This document shows, piece after piece, positions 36,436 through 44,696 of a DNA stretch of 64,000 nucleotides; the first letter of the stretch is position 1, and the number at the start of each line of letters is the position of its first letter. The stretch is taken from NCBI GenBank assembly GCA_002347025.1, contig DEAE01000024.1, positions 365,385 to 429,384 on the forward strand, in the 5' to 3' direction. A program made the translations under genes and the position numbers. Source of the stretch: Acidobacteria bacterium UBA2990 (GTDB lineage Bacteria; Acidobacteriota; Vicinamibacteria; Vicinamibacterales; UBA8438). The notes beneath the pieces are model-generated. The model saw only the letters and a program-made list of their open reading frames with translations, searched no databases and had not been told where the DNA came from.

Positions 36436-36663
36436 TCAGATCCCTAACCCTACAATTTAAGCTAAACAATATAGCGATATGTTACACGGGCTGTGCTCAA
36501 GTGTCACGGTTGAGGACAGGCACTCCAACACATAGCTGCTTGTGCTTAGTTGGGTCCCCAAATCAGGGTCCGTCCCAGATTTGGCCGGTTTTAAAACCCA
36601 AAACCGTTGGCTTTGGTGCTGGCCGATTGATCTCAGATCCCACCAGCGTCACTATTTCTGATG
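36436..36663. other. Intergenic stretch with two hairpins
   Basis: This 228-base gap separates the stop of the GTPase gene from the start of cassette 3, both on the minus strand. Two inverted repeats lie side by side. The first is CCAAATC...GATTTGG (36558-36584), extended inwards by GGG/CCC around a five-base loop. The second is CGGTTTT...AAAACCG (36586-36606) with a seven-base loop. Neither has a T-run directly behind it, so a standard intrinsic terminator is not shown, but together they are the obvious candidate for ending GTPase transcription. The cassette 3 promoter should lie in the AT-rich part near 36450-36485. Confidence 0.45.
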
Positions 36664-38127
36664 TTAGGGGCGATTATTTCCAGTGCCAGATGGGTCGGTG
36701 TACTGATTATTGAGCTTCTGGACATACGTGTTGGATTCAGCAATTACCTCGGCTAGGCGGCGACGTGACCGTGAACCCCAACCGGCTGGATCTTTTAGAA
36801 AAATGCTACGCCAGTAGCGTGTACTTTTGCGAAAGGCATGGGGTAGCATCTCGGTCAGTTCAGTCCCCAGTCCCTCGCTACTCTCTATTTTAAGCCTAGA
36901 GAGGATGTCACCGGCTGCCTTGCCACGCATTATGAAATGGCCGACGAAGGCGAGACCGGCAACTGACCCTAGAACTGCGAGACGCCAGGTTTCATCACCA
37001 AGAACAAGCTTCCAGGTAGGGTGGCGGAATGTAAGGTTCTCCCAAGTGCCAGTGAACAGTGTCCAGCTTAGGATGGCTGCCAAAATGATGCTGACCACGA
37101 TACTGTCTAGCCACAAAACTCTGTGCCGCCATAATGTCAGCAGATTTTGCAGCTTGGGGATCAACTGGTCCTCTATTCGTTTCGCAGTCTGTCCGAGTAC
37201 CCCGACGATCCGGTAGGCGCGGTCAACTCCAACCTGGCGCATGCGAGTGTGAATCTCTTCAAGGTCAATGTCTCGTTTTGATTCGAATCGTTCTCGCAGT
37301 GTGTCGTCTGAAATAGGTACAGCAGCATCGGGATTGTAAATCCGATAAAACCGCCCTGCGGTTAATCCCTTCTGGGCTAAAGCTCGCTGCCAAGACGCGA
37401 TGACATCTTCCGGATTGTCTTCGCGAGCAGTGGTATCGATCTGGTTTAGTATATACAGAAATTTGTTGGAGTCAGGTCGCTGAATCGTCTGGGCAACGAG
37501 GTGTTCCAGCGTGTCTCGCATGGTACCTGCTTCAGGATGACGGGCATCAAAAAAGACCAAGACTAGGTCAGATAGGTCAATGATGTGGTCGGTGATTCGC
37601 AGGGTGGAGGTGCGTTGGGCATCTGCATCAAAGCCAGGAGAATCGATGACGATCTTGCCTCGAACGACATCACTCGTACAGGTCTTTAGTTGTAAATAGG
37701 CATCAATTCTCTGGCCTTCGCCTGAGGCGATGCCTTCAATGGATTGACTGAGCCGGTAGAACGGAAACCGGGGATCGGCATCGAGTGCCAGACCCGGGAG
37801 TACCCGAGGATCGTCATGGTCAGTGCTATAACAGATGACGGTAAATCGATCGTCGACTGCTTGGTTTCCGGTGAGTTGGAGTTGTTTTCCGATGTAGTGA
37901 TTGATGAAGGTGGATTTCCCGGAAGAGTAAGTACCTAATACAGCGACCATTGGCCACCAGGAAATTTTCGTCGCAAATGATTCATTCGGCTGTAGCCCTC
38001 CGAGACTCTGGGCGATCTTGTCTAGTTTGCGAAAGCTTGTGACGGCTTGCAAGAGGATTGGGTTCTCTTGTGATAGATGGGACTCCAAGCTCTTGAGGCG
38101 CTTCTTGAGTTGATTTGAGTGCGACAT
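36664..38127 (-). CDS. Membrane-anchored dynamin-like GTPase
   Basis: About 487 residues from the ATG at 38127 (GAGGGA upstream; the TTG at 38136 is less likely). The GTPase domain has G1 GTYSSGKS at residues 65-72, G3 DSPGF near 165 and G4 as NQID (in LYILNQIDT) instead of N/TKxD. The form GTYSSGKSTFIN is typical of dynamin/EHD-like proteins. After a helical stretch come two hydrophobic segments (SIVVSIILAAILSWTLF and LAVLGSVAGLAFVGHFIM), then a basic C-terminal helix (RKSTRYWRSIFL). The architecture fits a membrane-tethered remodelling or stress GTPase. Only one GTPase copy is present, whereas many bacterial dynamins are paired. Isolated from its neighbours by non-coding DNA. Confidence 0.85.
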   Translation of the reverse strand: MSHSNQLKKRLKSLESHLSQENPILLQAVTSFRKLDKIAQSLGGLQPNESFATKISWWPMVAVLGTYSSGKSTFINHYIGKQLQLTGNQAVDDRFTVICYSTDHDDPRVLPGLALDADPRFPFYRLSQSIEGIASGEGQRIDAYLQLKTCTSDVVRGKIVIDSPGFDADAQRTSTLRITDHIIDLSDLVLVFFDARHPEAGTMRDTLEHLVAQTIQRPDSNKFLYILNQIDTTAREDNPEDVIASWQRALAQKGLTAGRFYRIYNPDAAVPISDDTLRERFESKRDIDLEEIHTRMRQVGVDRAYRIVGVLGQTAKRIEDQLIPKLQNLLTLWRHRVLWLDSIVVSIILAAILSWTLFTGTWENLTFRHPTWKLVLGDETWRLAVLGSVAGLAFVGHFIMRGKAAGDILSRLKIESSEGLGTELTEMLPHAFRKSTRYWRSIFLKDPAGWGSRSRRRLAEVIAESNTYVQKLNNQYTDPSGTGNNRP

Positions 38128-38770
38128 AGGCTTCAATCCCTCACATTAGGTTAACTCGAACCGTCATGTTCCGCCTGCACGGAAGCTCTTCCTCTAGTAC
38201 TGTCAACAAAAGTTCAGATAACCGTGGTTCTGTGTGGTCGTTCTGCCTGGACAGGGAGTGGCTCATGGTGACCCTACACCAGAGGAGTCTGCAGCCCAAT
38301 GCTGGAAACAGTTGGGCAGGAGAGTCCAAGCCGACGTTGTCAGTGTTGGTTCGGTGAAAAATTCGTCGCGTTTGAGCATTTGCTCTTTTCGTGTAGACAC
38401 TGACAAGTCCACAGTTATGCTAGCCATTATCCCGGTTCATGCTAGGTGCGTCCAATTGGTGTCCATTGGGAACAGGGTTTGTTATCTGATTAGTGTAGGG
38501 TAGCCTGCAATATTGTCTCGCAGGGTAATGCAGAATCACATAAGTCAGGAAGGTGTCTCTAAGCTCACTGTAACCTGACAGGCGAGGCTTCGGAAAAACG
38601 AAGTTTCATCTCCCAGCATCAAATTCGTTTCGGTGCTATCAAACAAGCTAGCGAGACTCTGTCTGGCGGTAGGGGGATTCGTCTTTAGTGATGGGTTCTG
38701 ATGCACGCCGGCGATGACATGGTCTAATGCTAGCGTGGATGACTATACTACTCATTTGAGAGGGATGGTA
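38128..38770. other. Long intergenic stretch between divergent genes
   Basis: About 640 bases between the GTPase and the PHP gene. Short frames of 63 and 89 codons exist on the plus strand, but they have no ribosome-binding site or recognisable sequence and overlap each other. The only structured element I see is the hairpin at 38583-38606. Promoters for the two divergent genes must be here. The space could hold an unannotated small RNA, but I cannot show one. Confidence 0.4.
38583..38606. other. Nine-pair hairpin in long intergenic region
   Basis: The left arm GAGGCTTCG and right arm CGAAGTTTC pair over nine positions (two G-U pairs) around a six-base A-rich loop. It is not followed by a T-run on the plus strand and lies about 165 bases before the PHP gene. 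It could be part of a structured leader or small RNA, or an attenuator without a U-tract. Confidence is limited because short hairpins arise by chance. Confidence 0.3.
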
Positions 38771-39439
38771 ATGAAGGCAGATCTGCACGTGCACACAGTC
38801 CACTCTGGGTATTCCTCTTTGCCATTGTTGCAGAAGGTGCTTCGCGAATCATACAACCAACCTGATCGTGTGTACGAGCTTGCTAAAGCACGTGGTATGG
38901 ACCTTGTAGCGATCACGGACCACAATGAGATTGCTGGTGCCCTTGCACTTGGCTGCCGCGAAGATGTCATCGTGGGTTGCGAAGTAACAGCTGAGTTCCC
39001 CGATGAACCCGTGGCAGTTCATTTGAATGTATTCGATATCAATGAGCGACAGCACTTTGAGATACAGCGGAGACGAACCGATGTACGGAATTTGATGCCC
39101 TATCTGCGACGCGAAGCTATTTTTACTTCCTTAAACCATGTGGCCTCTGGAATCAATGGCCCTGTTACCGGTTCCCATATTGTTTCCCTGTTGCCATGGA
39201 TCGATGCGCTTGAGGTCAGGAACGGTTCTCGGTTATCCAGTCAGAACCGAACTGCAGAGTGCTTGGCTTGTGCCTACAACAAAGTGGCATTGGGTGGAAG
39301 TGATGCCCACACCCAAGGTGCGATTGGTCGAACCTGGGTAGAAGCTCCTAAGGCGACGAATCGAGAGGAATTCCTGCTTGAGATGAAAGCTGGCCGAGTC
39401 CGAGTGGGGGGGGCATGGAGGCTATCTTCGGATGGCTAG
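38771..39439 (+). CDS. PHP-domain phosphoesterase-like protein
   Basis: About 222 residues from the ATG at 38771 (GAGAGGG upstream); ATGs at 38765 and 38714 are alternatives. It starts straight into the PHP metal motif KADLHVHTVHSGYSS and continues with DLVAITDHNEIAGA, GCEVTAEF, FTSLNHVASG and ALGGSDAHT, which provide the His/Asp/Glu ligands of a trinuclear metal site. PHP proteins of this single-domain type hydrolyse phosphate esters such as nucleotides or sugar phosphates; the exact substrate cannot be read from sequence. Its end overlaps the start of a small membrane protein by eight bases, so the two are coupled. Confidence 0.88.
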   Translation: MKADLHVHTVHSGYSSLPLLQKVLRESYNQPDRVYELAKARGMDLVAITDHNEIAGALALGCREDVIVGCEVTAEFPDEPVAVHLNVFDINERQHFEIQRRRTDVRNLMPYLRREAIFTSLNHVASGINGPVTGSHIVSLLPWIDALEVRNGSRLSSQNRTAECLACAYNKVALGGSDAHTQGAIGRTWVEAPKATNREEFLLEMKAGRVRVGGAWRLSSDG

Positions 39440-39674
39440 CGATATCGTTAGAGCCGCTTCTGGCTTCTATGGAGATCGCTTTCGATTACTGCTTGAGCAT
39501 CCTTTGGACTGGAAGCGACAGGCTTTCTGGTGGTGCGGACTAACGGCGATGCCCGTTGTCCTGATTCCACTAGTTGCTGTTGTTGGACATTTTGTGACCG
39601 AGAAACGGTTCAATCAGTCACTTCTTTTTGACCTTGTTGCAGAGCGTACTTCTCGTTTGCGGGAAGCCGCATAG
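39432..39674 (+). CDS. Small single-TM protein overlapping the PHP gene
   Basis: An 80-residue protein with no family I recognise. It has an amphipathic start (GFYGDRFRLLLEHPLDWKRQ), one strong hydrophobic segment (WWCGLTAMPVVLIPLVAVVG), and a charged C-terminal tail. Its ATG lies eight bases inside the end of the PHP gene, which together with its membrane-protein character supports it as real. It may recruit the PHP enzyme to the membrane. No ribosome-binding site of its own is obvious, as expected for a coupled gene. Confidence 0.55.
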   Translation: MASDIVRAASGFYGDRFRLLLEHPLDWKRQAFWWCGLTAMPVVLIPLVAVVGHFVTEKRFNQSLLFDLVAERTSRLREAA

Positions 39675-39799
39675 TGTGTTCTTCGTAAGACCAGTTGGTT
39701 TGTCGCTTTGCTAGTCAGGAAAATATTGTGACTGTCAATTGTGGCAGGGTTCTATCGGTAGCAGGTGGGGTTCTGTCTGATGTTGTACCTGGTTGATGG

Positions 39800-39831
39800 A
39801 GGCTCCGGAAAGCCTAAACCCTCTTGTTTAG
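39800..39831. other. Two abutting short hairpins
   Basis: AGGCT-ccggaa-AGCCT (39800-39815) is followed directly by CTAAAC-cctctt-GTTTAG (39814-39831), sharing two bases, so the two are mutually exclusive at the join. They lie about 130 bases after the small membrane protein gene and 75 bases beyond the end of the minus-strand wHTH-like frame. They could end transcription in either direction, but no T-run follows. Confidence 0.3.
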
Positions 39832-39906
39832 AGAAGCTGTTCAATTGAAAGGCCTAGTGCCCTCAAAGCTTGTGATGCAAGTTCAGTTAGCTTCACGCCT
39901 TCTGGT

Positions 39907-40170
39907 TTAACTGAGGTGACGGCTGGGCTCGAAAAGAGCTGAATTAATTATTGCTCGTCGTTTGATGTGCACACATTGGGTGTGGGGCCATTGGTAGTGG
40001 TCTGCGAGTACGAAATAGCCTTCTTGAGTTTGGTCCAATAGGCCTGTGGTTATCGAGGCTTGAAGTAGCTCACGTGTGGCTGGCTTGTCGAGTTCCAAAA
40101 GCGAACCTACTTGAAGAGTTGAAAGCGAGAGCTCTGGGCTGTCAAGATACTCCACGAGAAGTAATTGCAA
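39907..40170 (-). CDS. Possible small winged-helix protein, start uncertain
   Basis: An 87-codon frame with text suggesting a winged helix (LSLSTLQVGSLLELDKPATRELLQASITTGLLDQTQEGYFVLAD). The problem is its start: the first usual codon is a TTG at 40170. An AAGGAG lies further upstream, followed by an in-frame TAG and then CTG-CCT-GAA, so either a CTG start or a damaged 5' end is possible. It reads in the same direction as the LMW-phosphatase-like gene 200 bases upstream. The helix-turn-helix reading is inference from pattern only. Confidence 0.35.
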   Translation of the reverse strand: MQLLLVEYLDSPELSLSTLQVGSLLELDKPATRELLQASITTGLLDQTQEGYFVLADHYQWPHTQCVHIKRRAIINSALFEPSRHLS

Positions 40171-40371
40171 GCCGTTTTCAATATATTCAGGCAGTTCCTA
40201 ATTCTCCTTTGAACAATGTTCCGCTCAAAATGGTATGGCTTCGATGATAATGGCTGTGGTGCCCGTGAAGGCCAGTCGAATGTGCCTACAGCTTCGACTG
40301 CTAAGCGATTGATCATGTCATTCTAAGGATCAACCGTATTGTCAAAGTCCTGTTCTGTTGCATCGCCCGTG

Positions 40372-40986
40372 CTATGACCTTTGGATAGTCGAAAATGCGT
40401 ACAGCATTTCTCGGCTGATGGTCTGGCAGCACGTGTCATAAATGTCAGATTCCTGACAGGTGCCGTTTGAAGTTTTCGGATCGTCGTAGCAAAGAGAGAT
40501 CCGGTTCGACACACCATCCATAGTCGGACACGCACGGTCGGCCCTGCTACATGTCATCAATGCGATACAGTCTTCGGTATCTTTGATTGAGTCCAATAAG
40601 GTTTTTGAAAAGAGGGAGATGGTTTGACCGGTGGAATTAATTCGGAGTGTGTAGGTAGGATTGGGGTTGTCCGAACATTTCCAGGTGAAGCCGGCACGGC
40701 CTAGTGCATCGATGGTGCGTCGGTCAACCTCGGTTGCTTGAGTGCCAGCCGAAATGATAGCGAGTTTAGAGATCGCGAAATGGAATGCTGCCGTCGTTGC
40801 CCATGCCTGTGCCAGTTGGCTCCGTCTTGAGTTGTGGGTGCAAACAAACACGATCTTCGTATGTTTTTGTGCGGGTATTTGATGGGTGATCAATCTTCCC
40901 AATTGCTCAAGTGTGTGACGGCGGTGGTAACTAATCTGGTCAAATTCTGTCAGGCGTGCATGGATGTAGTTTGCGAGTGTCTTCAT
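40372..40986 (-). CDS. Low-molecular-weight phosphatase / ArsC-like protein
   Basis: About 204 residues from the ATG at 40986; the longer TTG start at 41022 is less likely. After a 45-residue helical N-terminus comes the phosphate-binding loop KIVFVCTHNSRRSQLAQAW, with C49 and R55 as the CX5R(S) signature of LMW protein tyrosine phosphatases and thioredoxin-type arsenate reductases. Further on are ISAGTQATEVDRRTIDALGRAGF and a Cys-rich stretch (CIALMTCSRADRAC) matching the redox Cys region used in arsenate reduction. The family occurs in Bacteroidota and Acidobacteriota as ArsC-like or protein-tyrosine-phosphatase. No ars transporter or ArsR is adjacent, so the arsenate role is unproven. Confidence 0.8.
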   Translation of the reverse strand: MKTLANYIHARLTEFDQISYHRRHTLEQLGRLITHQIPAQKHTKIVFVCTHNSRRSQLAQAWATTAAFHFAISKLAIISAGTQATEVDRRTIDALGRAGFTWKCSDNPNPTYTLRINSTGQTISLFSKTLLDSIKDTEDCIALMTCSRADRACPTMDGVSNRISLCYDDPKTSNGTCQESDIYDTCCQTISREMLYAFSTIQRS

Positions 40987-41022
40987 GGGTAGCAATTGGT
41001 CAAAGAAGTCTGAAACGCTCAA

Positions 41023-41551
41023 TCTGGTCTAGGGTTGCGACTTAGAGGTTCCAAGATTTATCAAGTCACATTCGGCCTGACCTTATTAAGATTAATTTCT
41101 GGATGTGTCGTCACGGTCACGTAGAAGTTAAAAGAATGTCATTTGCTGAGATCTCGATCTAGATAGATACCACCGAAGAGGGGTGGGTAGGCTTTAAGTG
41201 TTTGGATTCTCGTGTCGGGTTCTGCGTCAGGGGCTATGACACAATCGTCCTACCAATTACTAAAGAGACTCTATTCGTGGTTTGCATTCAAGCAATGCTA
41301 GATGTTTCTCTGGGTTTAGGGCTGTTCGAAAATAACTTGTTCCCGCCTGCATTCCTTTATCCATTCTGTGGTCCCAGTGCTTGGTGCGCTTGGGCTCACG
41401 AGGATTTTTGAGAGCCTCCGAATCAGTTGACTCAGAAGGGTGTTTGTGGAGCTACAGGATGGGGCTTTGCCAGGGTGAGAGTCTGAATTTGGTAGACCGA
41501 GAGTAAATCCATTGGTTCGGCTTGTCGGTCCTTGAAAGTCCATATAAAGCC
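41023..41551. other. Intergenic stretch without recognised features
   Basis: About 530 bases between the ArsC-like gene and the end of the DinB-like gene, both on the minus strand. Frames of 69 and 75 codons on opposite strands overlap here but have no family resemblance or ribosome-binding site. Small perfect palindromes such as GAGATCTC and ATCTAGAT occur near 41150-41165. I see no RNA gene or repeat. Confidence 0.4.
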
Positions 41552-42067
41552 TCAGCGTTCTGGCGTTTCTACCTGAAGCCGTCGCTGAAACAATTGATAG
41601 ATGTGATGGGCCTCGTGATGCACCATGTACTCGACCTGAAAGTGGACATCGAATCGCGAATACTCAGGATGCTGCCCTGTTCGGTGCCATTGGGAAGAGC
41701 TCAACTGCTCAAGCCGAGACGTGAAGGTAATCCGATCGCCTAGAAAGGCCTCCCGCGTTTCCGTTGCATCGTGGGAGACCAGTTTGTCGAAATCAGTGTC
41801 ACTGTCTGGGGTGTAGGGTAAGAGCACTGGGTCCTTTTTGGTTAACATCGCTTCAATTCGGTCATCGAACAGATGTTGTACCCTCCAGAGATGGCAGACC
41901 AATTCCTTCAACGACCACTTGTCTGTCAGAACACGTCGGGAAAGAGCGTTGTTATCCAGGCCCTTGGTTAAGTATCCGATTTCAACTCCTTGATTACGAA
42001 GACGAGCCACCAAGCTCTGACGCACAGCGGGGTGATTGTTCCCGGGCAGAGGGTCGATTTCAGGCAT
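41552..42067 (-). CDS. DinB-fold protein
   Basis: A 171-residue cytoplasmic four-helix-bundle protein of the DinB/YfiT type. The evidence is the pattern LTDKWSLKELVCHLWRVQHLFDDRIEAML in the first half and VEYMVHHEAHHIYQLFQRRLQ at the C-terminus, which supply the three His ligands of the usual metal site. Such proteins include thiol-dependent transferases (bacillithiol or mycothiol S-transferase relatives), but most have no known substrate. It is monocistronic, 100 bases from phoR. A second, unrelated-looking member lies at 61921-62406. Confidence 0.85.
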   Translation of the reverse strand: MPEIDPLPGNNHPAVRQSLVARLRNQGVEIGYLTKGLDNNALSRRVLTDKWSLKELVCHLWRVQHLFDDRIEAMLTKKDPVLLPYTPDSDTDFDKLVSHDATETREAFLGDRITFTSRLEQLSSSQWHRTGQHPEYSRFDVHFQVEYMVHHEAHHIYQLFQRRLQVETPER

Positions 42068-42169
42068 GTAACTAGTATAGGACCTTCGTAGCTGTGTTAT
42101 CGAAGGCTGTCGTTACATGTGCCGAAATTTCGGCATGGAAGCCGAGTCCATTGAATATTGAGATGGAAT

Positions 42170-43948
42170 TCAACCTGGCCCGGGTGCATAGGATTCTGTC
42201 GAAGGGTCTGTCAACTCGATCGTAAACACTGTGCCACCGCCCTCTCGATTTTCGGCTCGTACCGATCCACGATGAAGTCCCACGAGGTGTTTGACAATAG
42301 CGAGTCCCAATCCGGTACCCCCATGTTCGCGAGTTCTCGCACCATCAACTCTATAGAATCTCTCGAAAATTCGGGTTAGGTCAGTATCGGGCACTCCCGG
42401 TCCTCTGTCGGCAACGCACAGGGTGGTTCGCCCATGCTGCTGGGTTGCGGCCAACTGGATCGCAGAGCTGGCCGGTGTGTAGTGGACCGCATTTTCCACA
42501 AGATTCCGGAGAGCGTCGTGCAGCTTGTTGGGATCGGCGGTAATCGCCTGAGCCTCTGAAGCGATGGTCGTCTCAATCCGCTGTTTCTTTGCATCAATTA
42601 GCGGTGACAAATCTGATACAACCGCACTGAACACCGATTCGACTGAGCACACTGTCAAATTAAGTTCTTCTTGGCCCGCATCGAGACGAGCCAAGCGAAG
42701 TAAATCGTTGACCAATCGCTCCATGCGATTGCTGTTCCTGGCAATAATGTCCAAGAACCGACGGTTGTCTCCGGAGTCCACATCTTCAAGCAAGGTTTCA
42801 ACACTACCTATGATCGCCGTAAGTGGGGTACGCAATTCATGTGAAACATTTGCTACGAAGTCTTGCCGAACTTGGTCTGCCCGTCGAAATTCAGTCACAT
42901 CATTAAGCACGAGGGCCACACCAGACTGCGAATTTGCTGTGAATGATCTAGCGCTTGCCAGCAAAACTTTTACCGGGTCGGTGTTTAACCTCAACTCGGT
43001 CTGAGGTGCTGCTGCACCGGTTGCGGCAGCCTCGATTAGGCGAGTTACCTCTGGGTGGCGGATCAACTCCATATACGATCGCCCAGTTGGTTCGCCATCA
43101 TGTCCAAGCATCTGCTTGACTGATTCATTTGCAAGTTGGACTTGCCCCATCTCATCGACAACGAGTACTCCCTCGACCATGCCTCCGAGAATTGCCTGGG
43201 TTCGGTTGTGCTCAGCTGATAGTTCCTGCACCCGGCGTCCCAACTCCTTTGCGGTGTGGTCTAATGCTTTGGCCACAACACCGAGTTCATCATCTGGTGC
43301 ATCACTCTTATCCCCGGGGAGGTCGCCAAGCGCATAACGTTTTGCAGTTTCACCAATTGCGGTAACCCGGCGTCCCAAAGCCGAAGATACGATCCAGGCG
43401 ACGAGCAATGCCGCGCAGAATGCCACGAGTAGTCCGAAGAAAGTTGATCTAGTTAACACATTGAGTTGTTCTTCGACTGTAGTCAATGGCATTGCTAATC
43501 GAACGGTTGCGACCATGGGGTGCTCAATTGATACAGCGGCATAGAGAAGGGCTTCATCGACTGTTGTGCTGTAACGTTGCACAACCCCTAACCCATGCAG
43601 ACGAGCCATCTCAACTTCGGGTCGCGTGGCATGGTTGTCCATTGTTCCGAGTGCTACGCCATCTTCGGCGGAATCCCCTACCACAGCTCCAGAACGATCA
43701 ATTAAGGTGACCCTGGCTCGAAGATGTCTTCCCAGAGCATCAGCTTCTTCGTCGAGGTTTACGCCTTGGACTGACAGGCTGCGCTGAGTGAGTAGTTCAG
43801 CGACCAGGCGAGTCTCAGCGACGAGGTCTGATTCGATGCGATCGAGTTGGACTCGGCGTAGCGTCGATGAAGCTAGCCATGCCGCTACGGCAAGGCTTAC
43901 GGTAGCTACCGCAACTGCCATGAGAAAAAAACGTGTACGAAGTCTCAC
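42170..43948 (-). CDS. phoR: Phosphate-regulon sensor histidine kinase PhoR
   Basis: About 592 residues from the GTG at 43948 (GAAGGG upstream; a TTG at 43972 is the alternative). Two TM segments (FFLMAVAVATVSLAVAAWLA and FFGLLVAFCAALLVAWIVSS) enclose an extracytoplasmic sensor of about 120 residues. Next come HAMP, a PAS domain (ILGGMVEGVLVVDEMGQVQLAN), the HisKA box NVSHELRTPLTAI with H370 as phospho-acceptor, and HATPase N, G1, F and G2 boxes (NAVHYTP, DRGPGVPD, FERFYR, GGTGLGLAIVK). Unlike E. coli PhoR it has a full periplasmic sensor. It follows phoB by 61 bases, and the gene set with phoU supports the phosphate assignment. Confidence 0.9.
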   Translation of the reverse strand: MRLRTRFFLMAVAVATVSLAVAAWLASSTLRRVQLDRIESDLVAETRLVAELLTQRSLSVQGVNLDEEADALGRHLRARVTLIDRSGAVVGDSAEDGVALGTMDNHATRPEVEMARLHGLGVVQRYSTTVDEALLYAAVSIEHPMVATVRLAMPLTTVEEQLNVLTRSTFFGLLVAFCAALLVAWIVSSALGRRVTAIGETAKRYALGDLPGDKSDAPDDELGVVAKALDHTAKELGRRVQELSAEHNRTQAILGGMVEGVLVVDEMGQVQLANESVKQMLGHDGEPTGRSYMELIRHPEVTRLIEAAATGAAAPQTELRLNTDPVKVLLASARSFTANSQSGVALVLNDVTEFRRADQVRQDFVANVSHELRTPLTAIIGSVETLLEDVDSGDNRRFLDIIARNSNRMERLVNDLLRLARLDAGQEELNLTVCSVESVFSAVVSDLSPLIDAKKQRIETTIASEAQAITADPNKLHDALRNLVENAVHYTPASSAIQLAATQQHGRTTLCVADRGPGVPDTDLTRIFERFYRVDGARTREHGGTGLGLAIVKHLVGLHRGSVRAENREGGGTVFTIELTDPSTESYAPGPG

Positions 43949-44009
43949 TGATCTTTGCCCTTCAACGAGCAACGTGTCCGAGGGATAGCCTCTTGAGGCC
44001 TATAGGGTC

Positions 44010-44696
44010 TTAGGTGGCCTCAACAAACTTGTAGCCAAACTGCTTGATGGTCACGATGTGCTTAACGAGACTGGGTAGCTTTTCCCGCAGTCGTCTGATA
44101 TGCACGTCCACTGTCCTGGTGCCACCCGTGTACTGGTAACCCCAAACATCAGAAAGGAGGAGGTCTCGAGACAGCACTCGACCGCGATGCTCGATCAAAT
44201 ATTGGAGCAACAGGAATTCTTTTGCAGTCAACCGAACCTCACGTTTGTCCTCAGAGACTTCATGGCGGTCAAGATCGACTACGAGGGAACCAAATCGCAA
44301 GACCTTGTTCGGCCCAAAAGGTTGACTTCGCCGTAACACGGCTCGAATGCGAGCAACCAATTCCCTTGGACTGAAAGGCTTTGTCAGGTAATCGTCTGCT
44401 CCGAGCTCCAGGCCTTGCACCCGATCTTCTTCTTCGGTTCGAGCGGTCAGCATAATGATAGGTATGGCGGCCGTTGCCGAATCAGCTCGCATCATACGGC
44501 AGAGGTCAAATCCACTCAGCCCAGGCAACATCAAATCGAGCACGAGCAGGTTCGGTGGATGTTGTCGCATCAGGTCCAGCATTTCGTTGCCAGTCAGGAA
44601 GGTGTCAACTTGGAAACCTGCTCGTTTCAGATGATGCTCGACCAGTTGAGCAATATCTGAGTCATCCTCGACCACGAATATCCGATCAGGAGTCAC
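44010..44696 (-). CDS. phoB: Phosphate-regulon response regulator PhoB
   Basis: A 228-residue OmpR/PhoB-type regulator. The receiver domain has the acidic pair (VVEDDSD), phospho-acceptor D54 in LLVLDLMLPG, a T/S switch (IMLTA) and K in LTKPFSPREL. The C-terminal winged helix has LTAKEFLLLQYLIEHRGRVLSRDLLLSDVWG and GTRTVDVHIRRLREKL. It starts with GTG inside the phoU stop (GTGA overlap), so phoU and phoB are translationally coupled. It is expected to bind 11-bp-spaced heptamers such as those at 46524-46552. Confidence 0.92.
   Translation of the reverse strand: MTPDRIFVVEDDSDIAQLVEHHLKRAGFQVDTFLTGNEMLDLMRQHPPNLLVLDLMLPGLSGFDLCRMMRADSATAAIPIIMLTARTEEEDRVQGLELGADDYLTKPFSPRELVARIRAVLRRSQPFGPNKVLRFGSLVVDLDRHEVSEDKREVRLTAKEFLLLQYLIEHRGRVLSRDLLLSDVWGYQYTGGTRTVDVHIRRLREKLPSLVKHIVTIKQFGYKFVEAT

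Noticed and set aside
38166..38503. Small plus-strand frames in the long intergenic region
   Set aside because: They overlap in different frames, lack ribosome-binding sites and show no protein-like pattern.
41202..41543. Opposing 69- and 75-codon frames
   Set aside because: They overlap each other on opposite strands, with no start signals or family resemblance.
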